NCBI GenBank assembly: GCA_907163375.1
Contig: CAJQUW010001733.1
Span: 1 to 64,000 of the forward strand
Direction: 5' to 3'
DNA from: Prostheceraeus crozeri
Taxonomy: Eukaryota > Platyhelminthes > Polycladida > Euryleptidae
Length of the DNA stretch: 64,000 nucleotides
Shown: piece by piece, positions 12,106-22,744 of the stretch
How positions within the stretch are numbered: position 1 is the stretch's first letter
Layout: the number at the start of each line of letters is the position of its first letter
Position numbers and translations under genes: made by a program
The notes under the pieces: generated by a model
Database searches by the model: none
Told to the model about the DNA's origin: nothing
The model's input: only the letters and a program-made list of their open reading frames with translations

Positions 12106-13178
12106 GAACGCAGCATGACATAGCTATGAGACATAACTGCCGGTGCAACACCTAATTTACATTGAGTACAGCAAGTCAGTTACTGCACTGTCCAACCAAA
12201 GTGAGTCATGGAACAAAAAAAAGAGATAATCAACCAATCAGATAACCCCCTATCATTGCAGCAAGCTGGAAAGAAATGAACTTCGGTCTAATTGCTGAAC
12301 TGCACCTGAACTGCCAGTGTAAAGCAGGCCTCAGAACTGTAAAACGGAGGGTCACAGATACATTGGAGAGAATAATCTTGGGGAACCCCATCCACATTTC
12401 ATGAACGTTGGTTTGAGTTGTATCCCTTGCATAAATCCTGTCAATATCTTCTTTTGTCATCTTAAGCAACTTCTCAATAGATTCAAGCACATTGGGCGCT
12501 GGAAATTGCAATCACCAGGAAATAGCCAAACATTCGGTAAATTAAAAAAATTTGCCAAATTTTGAGTTGTTACTTACAGCGCGATGACGAGCAAGTTAGT
12601 GCAAATGAATACACGTTGAATTTCATTTCTAGTGGTGCACTTTATCAGACGTTGAGGAAAGGAATCACCCTCCCCCGGACATCAGTGCTCTTCAGGGCAC
12701 CGTATAGATTGGGTTACTTAACTACCCGTCTGAATCTCACATCTCTACAGCTTCCTACAGTTCACGTCCTCGAATAATTTTGCCCTCACTTTCGAGGTAA
12801 AGATTCAAGTATCGATACTTCGAATTCCGTCGGTAGCAAGACGAGACAAGAATTGTGCATGCGACTGCGTTTTTGTCAAACAATTGTAAAAAGGACCAAG
12901 ACTATCAAAGAGCTCAACATTATCAATTTCCTTTGAGAGACTGCACGAAGCTATTTTCCATCTCAAACTAAGAAATGTTGTCCTCGTCTAAACAAGGAAA
13001 GACAACAACGACCGCCGGAACTTCTCTGTGAGTTGTGGAGAAAATAGTGAATTCGTGGATGGAATTGGTTTTGTTTGATTCTAAGTAGCTTTGTTATTCC
13101 GACAACAGGAAGGTAGACCGGCTGTCAAGAGTGTGAGATGAGAGAAATGACATGGAAACAGGTTCTTTCAACTTTTAA
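12106..13178. other. No firm gene; weak YqaJ-like frame on minus strand at 12230-12511
   Basis: The minus-strand frame at 12511-12230 (93 codons) includes LLKMTKEDIDRIYARDTTQ and HEMW. This loosely recalls the segment before the RITAS motif in YqaJ-type nuclease domains, but that motif itself is not present. I treat this as a hint only. The rest of the region shows nothing. Confidence 0.25.
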
Positions 13179-13570
13179 ATGAAGATGGAGAGGTTTTGCC
13201 AATTCATTTTTCTTCCTAATTCATTTGGAAAACTCAAATTTGAGCCTTTTCAATCTTGCGAGAAATCTTATATCAAAGTCTTTTCAATAGACTTAAGAAA
13301 GGCCGCGTTCAGCTTAATTTCCACATCTAGGTCACCTAGTAAGCTGAGCGATGAGTATTTAAATGGATTAACGGATGAGCTGTGCTTTTTATCCAAACAA
13401 TGTCGCTTGTGCATTAAAAAGTGGAAAAGATCAGCAATTTATGTTGAACATATTAAACCTCGCCCCGTTGGAAGGGAATCCCCTCATGATCTCCGAAACT
13501 AAGCAGCTGAAGCAATGCAGAGGAAGTGGACATTGTATTTCGGACAAGGGAAAGTCAATCGTGGTGTCAG
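13179..13570 (+). mobile_element. Possible LINE ORF2 linker remnant
   Basis: A frame of 107 codons, continuing after one stop in the same frame, has the pattern YLNGLTDEL...HIKP...AAEAMQRKW. This resembles the segment between the endonuclease and RT domains of Jockey/CR1-like LINEs. No RT motif follows; an unrelated hAT element begins at 13622. Weak assignment. Confidence 0.3.
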
Positions 13571-13613
13571 TTTTTTCATTGTCACAGAAATTATTATTTT
13601 TTAAAATTCAAAT

Positions 13614-14373
13614 ATTCAAATCAGGGATGCAGAGTAGGAGTCAGAGTCCGGAGTCCTATCATTTTTGCTGCAGTCAGAGTCTTATCAAATGATAGGACTC
13701 CGGACTCCGGCCTATAGCTAGACCCGAAATATAATACAAGTAAATTATTTATTCTCGTGCATAGCTGTCACTGTGTTGATGTCAACTTTCTCCGTCAAAC
13801 AAAAGTACAGAGACAGCAGTGCATGCAAAGCTTGTAATTGTTGAGGGAATGAACCGTGATAGTGAAAAAGGATTGTCTTTTCACTCGGTGATTTAATAGA
13901 GAGGACAAGCCTTCCTAGCCTCGATCACATCTACGCGCCAAAGGTCACATCAGAGACAAAAATGAAATATTAGTTTGTTTGAGAACATTACCTCTTATCC
14001 TCACGTTAATCGTGTGTAATGCCTCCTCTAAAGCGCATATTAAAATCGAAAGTGTATTCATATTTTATGAAGAAGGATGGGGGATTTTCCTACCTGGTAG
14101 AAACCGGAGAAAACCCGTGTGAAGCACACATCAACAAGATGGGAGGAACCGAGTCGCATGCATCCAACTGAGAGCGACATTTGATAAAGTTTCATCGAAA
14201 ATGATTGATAATTGATGCATAAATGATTACTAAAAATAGGCTAAGGTGAGCCTATAGCGATTTATGATGTAGGTTACCAGTTTATTTAAAAAACTAGGCT
14301 TTATATACATGTCAGCCGGAGTGAGAGTCGGAGCCCAATCAAAATGATAGGACTCCGCATCCCTGACTCAAAT
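13614..14373 (+). mobile_element. 744-bp hAT-type element with a BED-finger remnant
   Basis: Bounds are 13622 (CAGGGATGC) to 14365 (GCATCCCTG), with flanking 8-mers ATTCAAAT and ACTCAAAT (one mismatch), as for hAT insertion. Inside, an ATG at 14019 opens a frame starting MPPLKRILKSKVYSYFMKKD, then C-EAH and, past a stop, ERHLIKFH. This is the N-terminal BED-type zinc finger of hAT transposases. The second Cys of the C-x2-C pair reads His. The catalytic domain is absent, so it is a deletion derivative. The ends match the 114-bp MITE at 3207. Confidence 0.75.
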
Positions 14374-15135
14374 TCAGACTTGGCCTCTAAAAATAAATAG
14401 TTCTTATAATAGAAGTTATAAAAAATAGACTTTATTTATTTTAATTTTATCTTACATTTCTTATTTAATATATCAACTATAATTAATTCATATCATGACT
14501 AAGACGTATTCCAATTTCAAAAGTGTACCAAAGGCCATTTTCCCGCAGCTATTTTACAGAGCGCTCTTTTTGTTCGAAGCGACCCTATTATTCGCCTTTT
14601 GTGTGAATGTCCTTTATTACTTTTTTTCTGCGTACAGAGAGAGCTTATCATAATAATAATATCTTTGTTAGTCTCACAAAGCGACACTGGGTGAGAATTT
14701 TGCAATGAAAACCGAGCGCGGTGCTGGCGAAGGGTCACAAAGAGTCATCGGAAGAAGGTAGGAGATGAGCATGTCACACTGCGTTACAGAACTCACGCAA
14801 TGTAGAGATAATGTAGACAGGCACTTGGCGAGAGATAGTGTGCAGGTATTGACGACTGAGGAAAATTGCAAAATGGAAGGAAGCTGTACGTCAGCACGTT
14901 AGCCCGTCTAAGAGGCGAATGATGCATGCTGTCTGAATGTCACAATGAGATTCATGAAATTCTGGCAAATTTATGAAAATGGGAAACCCATTTCCAATTC
15001 ACTACAAGAAGTGTTTCGAGCTTTCCAACTTCTTCAACATTTTTCCTCATTACTGCTAAAGTACACAAACACTATAAAAGGTTCAAAACAAAGCAATTAG
15101 ACAAGGCCTTGTTCTGTCACACTGAAAGTAGATTG
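14374..15135. other. No gene recognised
   Basis: Short frames only. Nothing assigned. Confidence 0.4.
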
Positions 15136-15582
15136 TCATCTACATGTATGTAGGTAGGTGATTGGTAGAAATGTACAGGTAATAATCACTGATTCATTTT
15201 GAAATTAAGATTTCTACAATCATTGCATGTTTCAGTCTTTAGATCTAAAAAACATGCACCATGTCCAGATCGGTGTCTAACTGCGTAAAATTAGTGGTTC
15301 CCAACATGGGCTACAGACTTTTCGGAAGTGAGCCTGAGACTTCTGGAGACGCACATCTACATGTCATCTACATGTATGTAGGCAGGTGATTGGTAGAAAT
15401 GTACAGGTAATAATCACTGATTCATTTTGAAATTAAGATTTCTACAATCATTGCATGTTTCAGTCTTTAGATCTAAAAAACATGCACCATGTCCAGATCG
15501 GTGTCTAACTGCGTAAAATTAGTGGTTCCCAACATCGGCTACAGACTTTTCGGAAGTGAGCCTGAGACTTCTGGAGACGCAC
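15136..15582 (+). repeat. Recent direct tandem duplication, 228-bp period, two copies
   Basis: TCATCTACATGTATGTAGG occurs at 15136 and 15364. About 218 bp are repeated almost base for base up to GGAGACGCAC. The unit includes AGTGGTTCCCAACATGGGCT, which resembles termini of some hAT elements (CAGTGGTTCCCAAC), but no matching second end was found. Confidence 0.85.
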
Positions 15583-16329
15583 TTGAGGGCAAAAGTCAGT
15601 ATTTGAAATCTTTCGTTCTGATGACATTCAATCCATCTAAATGGTTGATTGCCCTCAGTCTTTTCCAGTTATCGACTCATCCTGAATTGGAAGTAGCTAG
15701 CCTTTCTTGAGCTTTGGTATGGATCTATGGACAGATTGCTTCATAGGATGTAGCTACCAACAACAGGAACAACCCGATAAGGAGCCAACATCCATCACAA
15801 TTGTCCTGTAAGTAGAAATATCAACTCAAATTGTGGAAAGGTATCGATAGAATTGTGTGAATTAATGAAGAGGAGACTTTGGCTGACAACAGAAGTCTTC
15901 GCATTACATCGAACATCTAAAGAGAAGCAACCAAGACAACTATTAAGTCAATAAAAGACATCAGCACCCCTGATTCCCCGACAGCACTCTTCTGACCAAG
16001 GAATCATGGCCACCCAGAATTAGAATCTTGGGATAGATTAAATCCGTCGATTTGACTGCCATGGAGATGCTTGCGATTTTTGATTCTACGTAGATAGAAA
16101 CAGATAGAACGTAGATAGGTGCAGCATTCACATTTCATTTATTGACATGCTTAATTTCTTTGAGGAAAGTTGCATGAGAAGTCGGTCACATTCAGGAAGA
16201 TCATGTACCAAAGAGAGCAACAAGAGGAACATCTTCCCGAAATAGGTACAAAAAGACACAGACTGATGTGATCTAACTAAACCTGACCATATTTCTCTCC
16301 AACAAAGCCGGGAAACCTTTTGAAGGTGA
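15583..16329. other. No gene recognised
   Basis: Short frames only. Nothing assigned. Confidence 0.4.
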
Positions 16330-16951
16330 GAAAAAGCCACAGAATTAGATTCATCTGCGCGCGCTTCGTTTTCCTAGAAAGGAAGGGTTATATGTAGCCT
16401 TAATATCGAAATGGCACATCACATCACAAAACTTGCTCCTTCTCGAATGGATAATTCGTGTATCGCTTGCTATTGGAAATGGCAAACAATAAGCTGTCAG
16501 CAGAGGACACCAGAGCCAGTGAGAGATGCGTGTGTGCTGTGATATCACTTCGCACACACCAAAACACACATCCCTGTCTTGGCTTCGATTCAATGTATGC
16601 ACTATATAGTGAGCAATGCCGAGGAGAGGATGTGAAATCATCAAGTGAACTAATTTTCGTACGCCTGCTACTTTCTTTAATAATGATCGGAAGGGCCAAC
16701 ATTATGGAGAAAACTTGTGGACAATGATCTGAATTCTTCGAATCTGAAGGAATTTTGGCAATCGAAGCACTTTGCTGGAACTCACATTAATCCGCAAGCG
16801 ACGCACGACTTTTTTTCCTATCTCCGTAAGGTATTAGGAATTCCTTTTTGCCCACCTAATAGGTTCCTCGATGTGCCGTCAATTTCGCATTAATCACACT
16901 TCTAGCAAACCGAAGCAGATAAACAAAATATTTAATTCTGTGAAAAAGTTC
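16330..16951 (-). mobile_element. 0.6-kb hAT-type non-autonomous element, copy C (inverted)
   Basis: Spans 16338-16943 with ends CACAGAATTAG and TTAATTCTGTG. The interior is the reverse complement of copies A (7.6 kb) and B (63.2 kb), for example the block around 16735-16860. Flanks GAAAAAGC and AAAAAGTT are only roughly alike, so the target duplication has decayed or slipped. Confidence 0.7.
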
Positions 16952-18035
16952 TAATTTGTCTTCATGATACATGTACATTGTTAAAGCCATAACAGTATCA
17001 AACCCATGTTGTGACAGTCACGAAATCTTTGCTTCAATTCAGTCAATGTTACTTTCTGCGGCAACCTTGTGTATGAGCTTTCTAAAGGGGATTTTTCCCA
17101 TTGTAACGCACTTGCATTCTGCAATATGTAAAATTATACGAGCATATTTGCTCTGAAGACATTCACTCCCGCAATGCCTAGGGTTTAAAAGTACTGAAAC
17201 TGAATTTTAATGATCTTTTAATTTTAGAAAATGCTAAAACTGAATAGACGAAAACTGCAAAACCGTGACTCGCATCTGCACTTTCAGGACCCTGGGATAT
17301 TTGCACCCAAACGAAAATTCAGTCCCTCTGATCTAAGTATCAAGTTGAGGACAGATACTGCAGTTGAACAACTTACATTGTTGCTGCTACAGCACTGGAA
17401 TTCATCAAGTCAGGTACCAGTGGTAGAGGTACATTCTACACAAGATCGGAGTCGGAGCCGATGAGAGAGCCCGTCGGGTCCACAGTCCTGATGTCAATCT
17501 ATCACTTGCAAATGTTTGGTGTTACATCATAAGAAAGCCGCAGTGAGGTGAGAGAATGCATGTCATATTCAATAAGTTGGGCTTTTCAAGAAGTCGGATA
17601 TTTCCATGATATTGCCTTTTCAATAAAGCTGCGGTCATGTGTTGCTCCCATTGCAAAAAGGAACAAATTATATATTTCTCGTATTGTTGTAGATTCGAAG
17701 TTTTCAATTAAAAATCAGAATCAGACATTGAACGTCATTCCCTACTTTTACCATTGCTGAAACATTGTTGTAACATTATTGTAATATTGTTGGAGTCAGA
17801 GATTGAAAGAGAAATGAAATTATTTTATGATTGTTTTGTCCCGAAAATGCAACTATAAGAATTGGCTTTTTCTATTTGAAATCAATCAATTCAATGAAAT
17901 TCAAAAGTCAACGCAATTGTGAACTCAATGAAATTTATTGAAATACAAAAAAGTTCTTTGAAATATCACTGAAACACATCTCCACTTCGTGTCGAAAGGA
18001 TTTAATGTTGCCTCAACATATTTCACTTCAATCAC

Positions 18036-19838
18036 TCACAGTAGAGTTTCCACTTTTGTGTTGTGTTTTCTTGACACTTTTCTTTTGCTTCTTGTTCCCC
18101 TTTCTTCCTCGTTGATACCCGCTTTCTTTTCGCTCTCCCTGATGACCGCTTTGTTGACCTTCTCCTTCATCTCGTCGACCTTCTCCGCCCTCTCATCGGC
18201 CTTCTCCGCTCTCTCGTCGGCCTTCTCCGCCTTCTTGTCGGCCTTCTCTGCCTTCTTGTCGGCCACCTCTCATTCCTTGACATTCTCCTTGATCCCGTCG
18301 ACCTTCTCCGCCCTCCTGTCGGCCACCTCTCATTCCTTGACCTTCTCCGCCTTCTCATCGGCCTTCTCTGCCTTTTCGTCGGCCTTCTCTGCCTTCTTGT
18401 CGGCCTTCTCCACCATCTTGTTGGCCTTCTCTGCCTTCTTGTCGGCCACCTCTCATTCCTTGACCTTCTCCTTCATCTCGTTGGCCTTCTCCGCCCTCGT
18501 GTCGGCCACCTCTCATTCCTTGACCTTCTCCGCGTTCTTGTCGGCCTTCTCCGTCTTCTTGTCGGCCACCTCTCATTCTTTGACCTTCTCCTTGATCTCG
18601 TCGACTTTCTCAGCCTTCTTGTCGGCCTTTTCCGCTCTCTCGTCGGCCTTCTCCGCCCTCTCGTCGGCCAACTCTCATTCCTTGACCTTCTCCGCCTTCT
18701 TGTCGGCCATCTCTCATTCCTTCACCTTCTCCTTGATCTCGTCGACTTTCTCCGCCTTCTTGTCGGCCTTTTCCGCTCTCTCGTCGGCCTTCTCCGCCTT
18801 CTTGTCGGCCATCTCTCATTCCTTCACCTTCTCCTTAATCTCGTCGACTTTCTCCGCCCTCTTGTCGGCCTTTTCCCCCCTCTCGTCGGCCTTCTCGGCC
18901 TTCTTGTCGGCCATCTCTCATTCCTTCACCTTCTCCTTGATCTCGTCGACCTTCTCCTTGATCTCGTCGACTTTCTCCGCCTTCTTGTCGGCCTTTTCCG
19001 CCCTCTCGTCGGCCTTCTCCGCCTTCTTGTCGGCCTTCTCCGCCCTCTTGTCGGACATCTCTCATTCCTTCACCTTCTCCTTGATTTCGTCGACTTTCTC
19101 AGCCCTCTCGTCGGCCTTCTCCGCCTTCTTGTTTGCCACCTCTCATTCCTTGACCTTCTCCGCCCTCTCATCGGCCTTCTCCGCCTTCTTGTCGGCCATC
19201 TCTCATTCCTTGACCTTCTCCGCCTTCTTGTCGGCCACCTCTCTTTCCTTGACCTTCTCCGCCTTCTCATCGTCCTTCTCTGCCTTCTTGTCGGCCATCT
19301 CTCATTCCTTGACCTTCTCCGCCCTCTCATCGGCCTTCTCCGCCTTCTTGTCGGCCATCTCTCATTCCTTGACCTTCTCCGCCCTCTCGTCGGCCACCTC
19401 TCATTCCTTGACCTTCTCCGCCTTCTCATCGTCCTTCTCTGCCTTTTCGTCGGCCTTCTCTGCCTTCTTGTCGGCCTTCTCGCCTTCTTGTCGACCTTCT
19501 CCGCACTCTCCTCGTCCTTCTCCGCCTTCTTGTCGGCCACCTCTCATTCCTTGACCTTCTCCCTTCTGCTGTCCCTTTCCTTTGCCTCCTTTTTGCTGAC
19601 CTTTCTCTCCTTCACGGACTCTGCTACTTCTTCCACTTCCTTCTGTCATGGTGCTGTTTCCTGATATCATTCTTTCTTCACCTGAGCTCTCGGTGGAGTT
19701 TCCACTGCGTCCCATCTTTGTGGAGACACTGGAGCTTCCTGAACTGGATTTTCCACTGGTATGGCGAGCGTTGACGTTCCATGCGATTGCGACAACCACA
19801 ATTGCAACTGCGATAACTACTTTCATTCCGTGCATTAT
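18036..19838 (-). CDS. Secreted Lys/Ala/Glu-rich repeat protein gene, left copy (frame-broken)
   Basis: A candidate splice acceptor (TTATTTTCAG) on the minus strand precedes ATG 19835-19833. The product starts MHGMKVVIAVAIVVVAIAWN, a clear signal peptide with likely cleavage after NVNA. Then come a Ser/Gly-rich stretch with two NST glycosylation sequons, a Gly/Gln/Lys segment (EGEKGQQKGGKGKGQQKGEG) and a domain of 21-bp units. In one frame these read ADKKAEK/ADERAEK, an amphipathic motif like LEA or coiled-coil repeats; in others GGRQEGGEG or RRRRRS. The signal-peptide frame reaches a stop at 19401, just after it passes into the KAEK frame. Past that the KAEK frame is repeatedly closed by the spacer GTCAAGGAATGAGAGGTG. 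An in-register end (VSRKHNTKVETLL) lies at 18036. The function is unknown; an extracellular matrix or stress role would be a guess. Confidence 0.55.
18090..19560 (-). repeat. Coding tandem repeat, 21-bp units with spacer, left copy (~1.45 kb)
   Basis: Units of GCCGACAAGAAGGCGGAGAAG (21 bp) alternate with GTCAAGGAATGAGAGGTG-type spacers and GTCGACGAGATCAAGGAG variants. Strand composition is extreme (purine-rich on the minus strand), which opens a 521-codon Ser/Phe/Ala frame on the plus strand that I regard as a shadow. The right-arm copy is only about 0.45 kb, so the array has expanded or shrunk since duplication. Confidence 0.85.
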
Positions 19839-20643
19839 CTGAAAATAATGAACACGTGCTGAAGACTTGTGATCAAGCAAGCCATCTGAGAATGACACCA
19901 TCTGGTAACTTAACACGATGTTCATGTCTCTCATGATGATATTTATCTTCTTATACAAACTATCCTGATTTGAATGTCATCATGGATTAATGCCATACTG
20001 TACTTGGTTGTCTTACGATCAAAACGACGTATCTGAGCGGCTATCTGTAAACCAAAGTCAAATCACGTTCATGCAGTTATTGTGACAATGTGCAGTCAAA
20101 ACGTCGCGGCTATAATTGAGACTTCTCCTTGTATTCCAACTGATTCATTGTCAGTGATTACCTTTATAAGAAAAAAAGTATTTTTAAAATGCTACAAAAC
20201 ATCTACACCTGAAATCAGACAGTCTTTTCACTTGATTAATGCGGAGAGAGAGAAGTTTCATCTCATCCATCATTGAAAATAGGAAATTGCAGAATACAGT
20301 TATCGGAGCTATTGATGAATAATACAAAAACTCATTTTGAGTCGCTACAAAAGGTGCATATCCGCTCATGCATGATCAAGGTGACTTAAAGCTACTTTTT
20401 GTCAAATCATTAAATCACACATTTATCTACGCAAGTATTAGCGGCAGGGAGAATCTTCGGAGATGGAACGGGTCCAATTATCTGGCAAAGTGTCAATTTC
20501 TATTGTCGAGCGGCCAGGATCTTCTGTTGTAGAGCACCGTACATTTCACTGTTTCGAAGATATTGTATATTCATGAATTCCACTACAGATTCAAATGAAA
20601 TGATGATCTTCAGATTCATAGATCAATGTAATTGTTTATGTCT

Positions 20644-21022
20644 TTGCTGTTTATGATCTATTTACGATAATTAAAAAATGATCATATTTGAAATTAGTGA
20701 AATAATATCATTTTTCAGTCTGTCTACGCACAATCTGAAAATTGATGCAATTAATTAATTTTGTGCGTAGAAAGACAGAAAAATAATATTGCTGCATTAA
20801 TTTCAAAAATGTTATCAAAGACTTTCTTTGCATGATTTATAGAAATTGCCGAAAACTGGAAATTTTTTCATACGTGTAGAAATTACCGGCAATTCAACAT
20901 CTTTCATTTATGAGATGATCTTTTCACCCTTGTGTCCCACCTGCAAAATACGTGGTTATAAAGCAACTAAACATGAAGACAGTGAAAAGGTCAGTTGATG
21001 TTTTTTGTGATCATGACGTTGC
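20644..21022. mobile_element. Left-arm-specific 375-bp insertion with TTGC duplication
   Basis: The right arm reads straight through GTCTTTGCAAAGTGTTC, whereas the left arm has TTTGC at 20643-20647, then 375 bp, then TTGCAAAGTGTTC. Flanking TTGC copies (20644-20647 and 21019-21022) look like a target duplication. The segment contains a palindrome at about 20686-20808 with arms around CTGTCTACGCACAA and TTGTGCGTAGAAAGACAG. A non-autonomous transposon is likely; its family is not assigned. A precise deletion in the right arm is the alternative. Confidence 0.55.
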
Positions 21023-21938
21023 AAAGTGTTCTTGCTGGTTAAAGTGGATGGTCCAGTTACCACCAGCAAACTGGATTTCACGTAAAATATATGATGTATT
21101 GTTCTGATTATATGCGCAATGATGCACTTGATGATGGGAACGATAAATTACTCTACCATTGATCACCATTGGTCTACTATTGACTTCACGTAAATCAGTG
21201 CAAATATTTTGTTAATTCATCAGACCCAATGTTGTGATGGTCGACTACTTGCCACTCACTTCACAGCAACATATGCTAGAAATTGCAGGTCTGCATGCAT
21301 CGTTTGTATTCGATTGAGGCAGCATTACTTTGATTGAGATTTACAATTAGCTAGTTAGTTAGTGAAACTTCGAAGGACATTCATTAAATGTCACTGTAAT
21401 CTCATCTCTGGTAAAACGCCAAAGTTACTGCGCCTACAAGCCCACACTAAAATATCTTCAGATAAGCCTCCAAGGCCCATGCAATGCAGCCGGAAACAAA
21501 GTTTTGGAGAAGATTCAAATCAGAGTATCCAATTTACATGACTTTTGAAACTTGAACATGAAATTAGATTTGAATTTGTCATCGGGCCGACAACCAATGA
21601 GTTTTGATGCTGCAAAGTGTAATTGGTGTTAATTGTTGCCTGCATGTCAGTATATGCATTGTTCTATTACTTATTATCTCCGTCAGTGGACATTTCATAG
21701 TTGAAAGTTCACTTTTCACTTGTGAAAGTATTTCCTTATGTAAGTGGATATACATGCAGCTACTGTAGATGTTAAATTTCAAGAAACATGACTTGTTAAG
21801 CTCAGAGTCTAAATATACATGTAATACAAATAAATGACTAATTCTGAGACTCAGTATTATTAAAACAGTCGCTCCTAATGTTCAGACAAACTGCCTTAGA
21901 ATAATCTGCTTCAATGCCATTGGCCGGAAAAGTGATAT

Positions 21939-22112
21939 GAAAGAAAGCATCCGTTTTTTCTTCGACCGTTTTATTTAAGATAAAGATAGACAGAAAAGCA
22001 AAATAAAAGAAACGAAATTTCTAAGCCGAAACTTTGGGTTCTGTTATTAAATTTTTCTTTTCATCTTTATCTTAAATAAAACGGTCGAAGAAAAAGACGG
22101 ATATTTTCTTTC
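21939..22112. repeat. Fold-back element, left-arm copy
   Basis: CTTCGACCGTTTTATTTAAG and its reverse complement (CTTAAATAAAACGGTCGAAG) bound a short loop. The outer ends GAAAGAAAGCATCCG and ATATTTTCTTTC extend the inverted repeat to about 45-50 bp per side. The same structure lies in the right arm at 29074-29259, so it predates the duplication. Confidence 0.75.
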
Positions 22113-22129
22113 AAACAGCTATAGTCCGA

Positions 22130-22148
22130 TAAACACATAGTCTGTTTC
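22130..22148. other. Empty target site corresponding to the Tc1 insertion of the right arm
   Basis: AAACACATAGTCTGTTTC is the reverse complement of the joined flanks of the Tc1 copy in the right arm (GAAACAGAC-TA-TGTGTTT). There is one TA here (22138-22139) and no insertion, so the left arm keeps the pre-insertion state. Confidence 0.85.
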
Positions 22149-22744
22149 AACCGACGATTTAATCACAATCAGCTAACTGCGGTCTTCACATTTTCCGTGT
22201 TTGATGCCAACTAATGCAATGATCTGAAATGTGAATATCAAACTTACCGTTGGTTGTTCTCTGAAACCTGATTCAAACTCTCAAATCCAGAAACTCTTTC
22301 TGAATAACTTGCCATTTCTCTGCCATTTAAATACTTTTCTATAGAAGTCATTAAAGCTCCACATCTGTTCTGTTCAAACAGTTGTAAAATATGTTGATCC
22401 GTTTTTTATAGAAATGATTAGATTCGTTTCATGAATTCTCTTGGTATTCTTCCGAAACATTGTTTGCGTCTCTGTATCACCTGTATTTGTGTAATGCGAC
22501 TTAGTAAAGCAGCTTGCCGAATGAAGATAAAAAGACAACCGACAGATGTTTCATTTTCAGCTCTTTCATAAACACATGCCATTGGCGCGATAAGACAAAA
22601 TAATCTGCCTCAATGAAAATATTACATGGAACAGCGCTTATTCTCTTTTGTCATTGCATTCATGGATTAAAAGTGCAAAGAGATTGGGGGGGGGGGGAAG
22701 CTTAGCGATGTTCGATCACATGAAGATGAAATCTGTGCACGAGC

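Larger units (their letters stand above)
17432..22744. repeat. Left arm of a large inverted duplication
   Basis: Reading 17432-22744 reverse-complemented gives 27258-32222 almost throughout. Anchors: ATTCTACACAAGATCGGAGT at 17432 against the complement ending near 32222 (outer edge), and CTGTGCACGAG at 22734-22744 against CTCGTGCACAG at 27258 (inner edge). Aligned coding parts look roughly 95% identical by eye. Arm-specific changes: a longer gene repeat domain, a 375-bp extra segment (20648-21022) and a longer G run (about 12 G near 22686 against 5 in the right arm). Confidence 0.9.

Noticed and set aside
12230-12511. YqaJ-type nuclease gene
   Set aside because: Only a loose resemblance before the diagnostic motif, which is absent. 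Kept as a hint in the gap entry, not as a gene.
17989-19554. 521-codon plus-strand Ser/Phe/Ala-rich frame
   Set aside because: It is the antisense of the 21-bp repeat of the minus-strand gene. The signal peptide and conserved ends are on the minus strand.
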